A stretch of 7,913 nucleotides of DNA from an uncultured Dermatophilus sp. GTDB taxonomy: Bacteria; Actinomycetota; Actinomycetes; Actinomycetales; Dermatophilaceae. The stretch is from the NCBI GenBank assembly GCA_945876925.1, contig CAMCQD010000070.1, positions 1-7,913 on the forward strand, read 5' to 3'. The position numbers and the translations under genes were made by a program. Under the pieces are notes generated by a model, which did not search any database, was not told where the DNA came from, and saw only the letters and a program-made list of their open reading frames with translations. Below, one piece after another: positions 6,422-7,913 of this stretch; position 1 is the first letter of the stretch, and each line of letters begins with the position of its first letter.

Positions 6422-6629
6422 GCAGGCACCGCCCCCGTGGCGCACTGCAGGGGCACGACCAGGGCACTTATTCTCCATCGCGATGTTCCCGGGATGGCGC
6501 TCACCTGGCCGGCTGCTGCTGCGCTCGCCAGTCGCGACGCGAGCAGATCGATGATGAGGACCGCGCCGCGCTGCAGGCGCAGATCCTGCACGCGGGCAAC
6601 GCGCGGCGCGGCACCAGCTGAACCGGGGG
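6422..6629 (+). other. Intergenic stretch with an orphan coding-like tail (6535-6621), possible gene remnant
   Basis: This 208-bp gap lies between two convergent genes. The frame ending at the TGA 6619-6621 reads, from 6535, RREQIDDEDRAALQAQIL followed by HAGNARRGTS: a charged, helix-like sequence with actinobacterial codon choice (nearly all third positions G or C), unlike the Arg/Cys/Ser-rich nonsense of the other two plus frames. No ATG, GTG or TTG precedes it in frame after 6421, so it cannot be an intact gene unless its start lies inside the PF04020 gene. TATTCT at 6469-6474 followed by ATG 6483 in another frame could be remains of a start, which would require a frameshift. No terminator with a T-run is visible for either converging gene. 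Confidence 0.25.
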
Positions 6630-7391
6630 TCAGGTGCGCAGGCGGCGGAGGAACTCCTGGGCCCGGGTGGTCTGCGGGTTGCCGATGACCTGCTCGGGCG
6701 GGCCCTGCTCGTGGATGTACCCGCCGTGCAGGAAGCACACCTGGTCGGCGACCTCGCGGGCGAAGCTCATCTCGTGAGTGTTGACGATCATGGTCACGCC
6801 CTCGGAGCGCAGATCCACCAGCAGGTCGAGCACCTCACCGACCCGCTCCGGGTCTAGCGCGCTGGTCACCTCATCGAGCAGCAGCAGCCGCGGCGAGTTG
6901 ACCAGCGCCCTGGCGATCGCCACCCGCTGCTGCTGCCCGCCAGACAGGTCATCCGGGCGGGCGGTGGCCTTCTCCGCCAGGCCCACCCGCGCCAGCGCCG
7001 CCTGCGCCCGCTCCTCGGCCAGCGCCCGGGGCACCTTATGCACCCGCCGGGGAGCCAGGGTGATGTTGTCCAGCACCCGCAGGTGCGGGAACAGGTTATA
7101 CGCCTGGAACACCAGCCCCATATGCGAGCGGACCTCGTCGGCATTCACCCGGGGGTCGGTGATGTCCTGCCCGTCGAGCAGGATCTGGCCATCATCGACC
7201 CGCTCCAGCAGATTGATGCACCGCAGCAAAGTCGACTTGCCCGATCCGGAGGCCCCGATGAGCACGATGCACTGCCCGGCCGTGACCTCGAGATCGATCG
7301 AGCGCAGCACCACCTCGGGTCCGAACGCCTTACGCACCCCGAGCATCCGCAGCAGCGGTGCCTCCCCGGCGGGAGCTGACGTGCCAGTCAC
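6630..7391 (-). CDS. Polar amino acid ABC transporter ATP-binding protein (GlnQ/HisP class)
   Basis: Cytoplasmic ATPase of an importer for polar amino acids, pairing with the permease encoded just upstream. 253 residues, typical for the class. Motifs: Walker A GASGSGKS (46-53), Q-loop Q96 in LVFQAYNLFPH, signature LSGGQ (149-153) continuing QQRVAIARAL, Walker B LLLLDE with D173/E174, and H-loop H206. The stretches NTHEMSFAREVADQV and the ending EQGPPEQVIGNPQTTRAQEFL are characteristic of the GlnQ/HisP/ArtP subfamily rather than of MetN, and there is no C-terminal NIL domain. Start is GTG 7391-7389, overlapping the permease stop by four bases (GTGA), with GGAGG at 7402-7398 six nt upstream. 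The first dozen residues (TGTSAPAGEAP) are low in conservation, so a slightly later start is possible. The substrate (glutamine, glutamate, arginine, cystine or another) cannot be told from the ATPase. Confidence 0.94.
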   Translation of the reverse strand: MTGTSAPAGEAPLLRMLGVRKAFGPEVVLRSIDLEVTAGQCIVLIGASGSGKSTLLRCINLLERVDDGQILLDGQDITDPRVNADEVRSHMGLVFQAYNLFPHLRVLDNITLAPRRVHKVPRALAEERAQAALARVGLAEKATARPDDLSGGQQQRVAIARALVNSPRLLLLDEVTSALDPERVGEVLDLLVDLRSEGVTMIVNTHEMSFAREVADQVCFLHGGYIHEQGPPEQVIGNPQTTRAQEFLRRLRT

Positions 7392-7913
7392 AGCGCACCT
7401 CCGGCGGCCCGCCGGTCCGAGCGCCGGGCGACGTAATCGGTCAGCCGCGCCATCGGCACGGTCAGGCAGATGAACAGCACCCCCGCGACCACGTACGGGG
7501 TGTAGTTGAAATCGATCGCGGTCTCGATCTGGGCGGCGCGGATCGCGTCCACCACGCCCAGCGCCGCGATCAGGCCGGAATCCTTCTGCAGCGAGACCAG
7601 GTCGTTCATCAGCGGCGGCAGCACATTACGCCATGCCTGCGGCATCACCACGAACCGCAGCGTCTGCCCGTAACTCAGCCCCAGCGAACGGGCCGCCGCC
7701 CGCTGCGCCGGGTGCACCGACTCGATGCCCGCCCGGAACACCTCCGCCACATACGCCGAATACGACAGCACCAGGGCCGTCGCACCCCAGAACAGCGCCG
7801 ACTTGGGCATCCCGGTGAGGTTCAGCGCCGGGGCCCCGAAACCCAGCAGGAAGATCACCAGCAGCAGCGGCAGCCCCCGGAAGATATCGACATACGCCGT
7901 GGCCAGCAGCCGC
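7388..7913 (-). CDS. Polar amino acid ABC transporter permease (HisM/GlnP class), 5' part outside window
   Basis: Inner-membrane permease; the frame is open through the right edge, giving about 175 codons of its C-terminal part. Near the edge it reads ATAYVDIFRGLPLLLLVIF, the conserved YVDxFRGxPLL motif of the HisMQ family, so roughly the first third of the protein lies beyond the window. Then come a membrane segment around ALFWGATALVLSYSAYVAEVFRAGI (in two parts: ALFWGATALVLSYSAYV and AEVFRAGI), the ATPase-docking EAA loop AQRAAARSLGLSYGQTLRFV followed by VMPQAWRNVLPPLMNDLVSL, then QKDSGLIAALGVVDAIRAAQ, and a last helix VVAGVLFICLTVPMARLTDYV. The GTG at 7858 is internal, not the start. It ends in a GTGA overlap with the ATPase gene. 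The cognate binding protein and possibly a second permease would be expected to the right. Confidence 0.93.
   Translation of the reverse strand, partial: RLLATAYVDIFRGLPLLLVIFLLGFGAPALNLTGMPKSALFWGATALVLSYSAYVAEVFRAGIESVHPAQRAAARSLGLSYGQTLRFVVMPQAWRNVLPPLMNDLVSLQKDSGLIAALGVVDAIRAAQIETAIDFNYTPYVVAGVLFICLTVPMARLTDYVARRSDRRAAGGAL

Noticed and set aside
5974..6738. 254-codon minus-strand frame across the PF04020 gene and the following gap
   Set aside because: Composition is dominated by Thr, Pro, Met and Ala from the complement of a hydrophobic protein, it overlaps the ATPase 3' end, and it has no recognisable domain.
6778..7473. 231-codon plus-strand frame opposite the polar amino acid ATPase
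   Set aside because: Ser/Arg-rich antisense shadow of a frame with intact Walker A, signature and Walker B motifs.

Overview
This is a GC-rich window (roughly two-thirds G+C, codon third positions almost all G or C) with the look of an Actinomycetota chromosome. Pointers are the GC-rich coding, GTG starts inside GTGA overlaps, a possibly leaderless lipoprotein gene, and family variants that resemble actinobacterial ones. I cannot name a genus. I see no phage, transposon, CRISPR or RNA gene.

Left part (1-3092, minus strand): a two-gene sugar-phosphorolysis operon. A beta-phosphoglucomutase-type HAD protein is followed, with a 4-base GTGA overlap, by a glycoside hydrolase family 65 (GH65) disaccharide phosphorylase that runs off the left edge a little before its C-terminus. 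Together they would take an alpha-linked glucose disaccharide plus phosphate to beta-glucose-1-phosphate and then to glucose-6-phosphate.

Middle (3093-5866, plus strand): a 139-bp divergent intergenic region with a nested inverted repeat, then a complete methionine-type ABC importer in the order metQ (lipoprotein), metN (ATPase with C-terminal NIL sensor domain), metI (permease). A GC-rich hairpin follows metI.

Right part (5867-7913): a small four-helix membrane protein of the PF04020 (YvlD / phage holin 4_2-like) family on the plus strand, then a gap that contains a coding-like tail without a start. Convergent to it, on the minus strand, lie the ATPase and the 3' part of the permease of a second importer, of the polar amino acid (HisMP/GlnPQ) class. 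These two are also joined by a GTGA overlap. The rest of the permease, and presumably a binding protein, lie beyond the right edge.

No gene-free stretch exceeds about 215 bp. The gene content is conventional nutrient uptake and catabolism, and I do not see an undescribed system. The items worth a second look are small: the divergent control region, the metN-metI gap (palindrome plus a 17-codon Arg-rich frame overlapping the metI start), the repeat in front of metN, and the orphan coding tail near 6535-6621.
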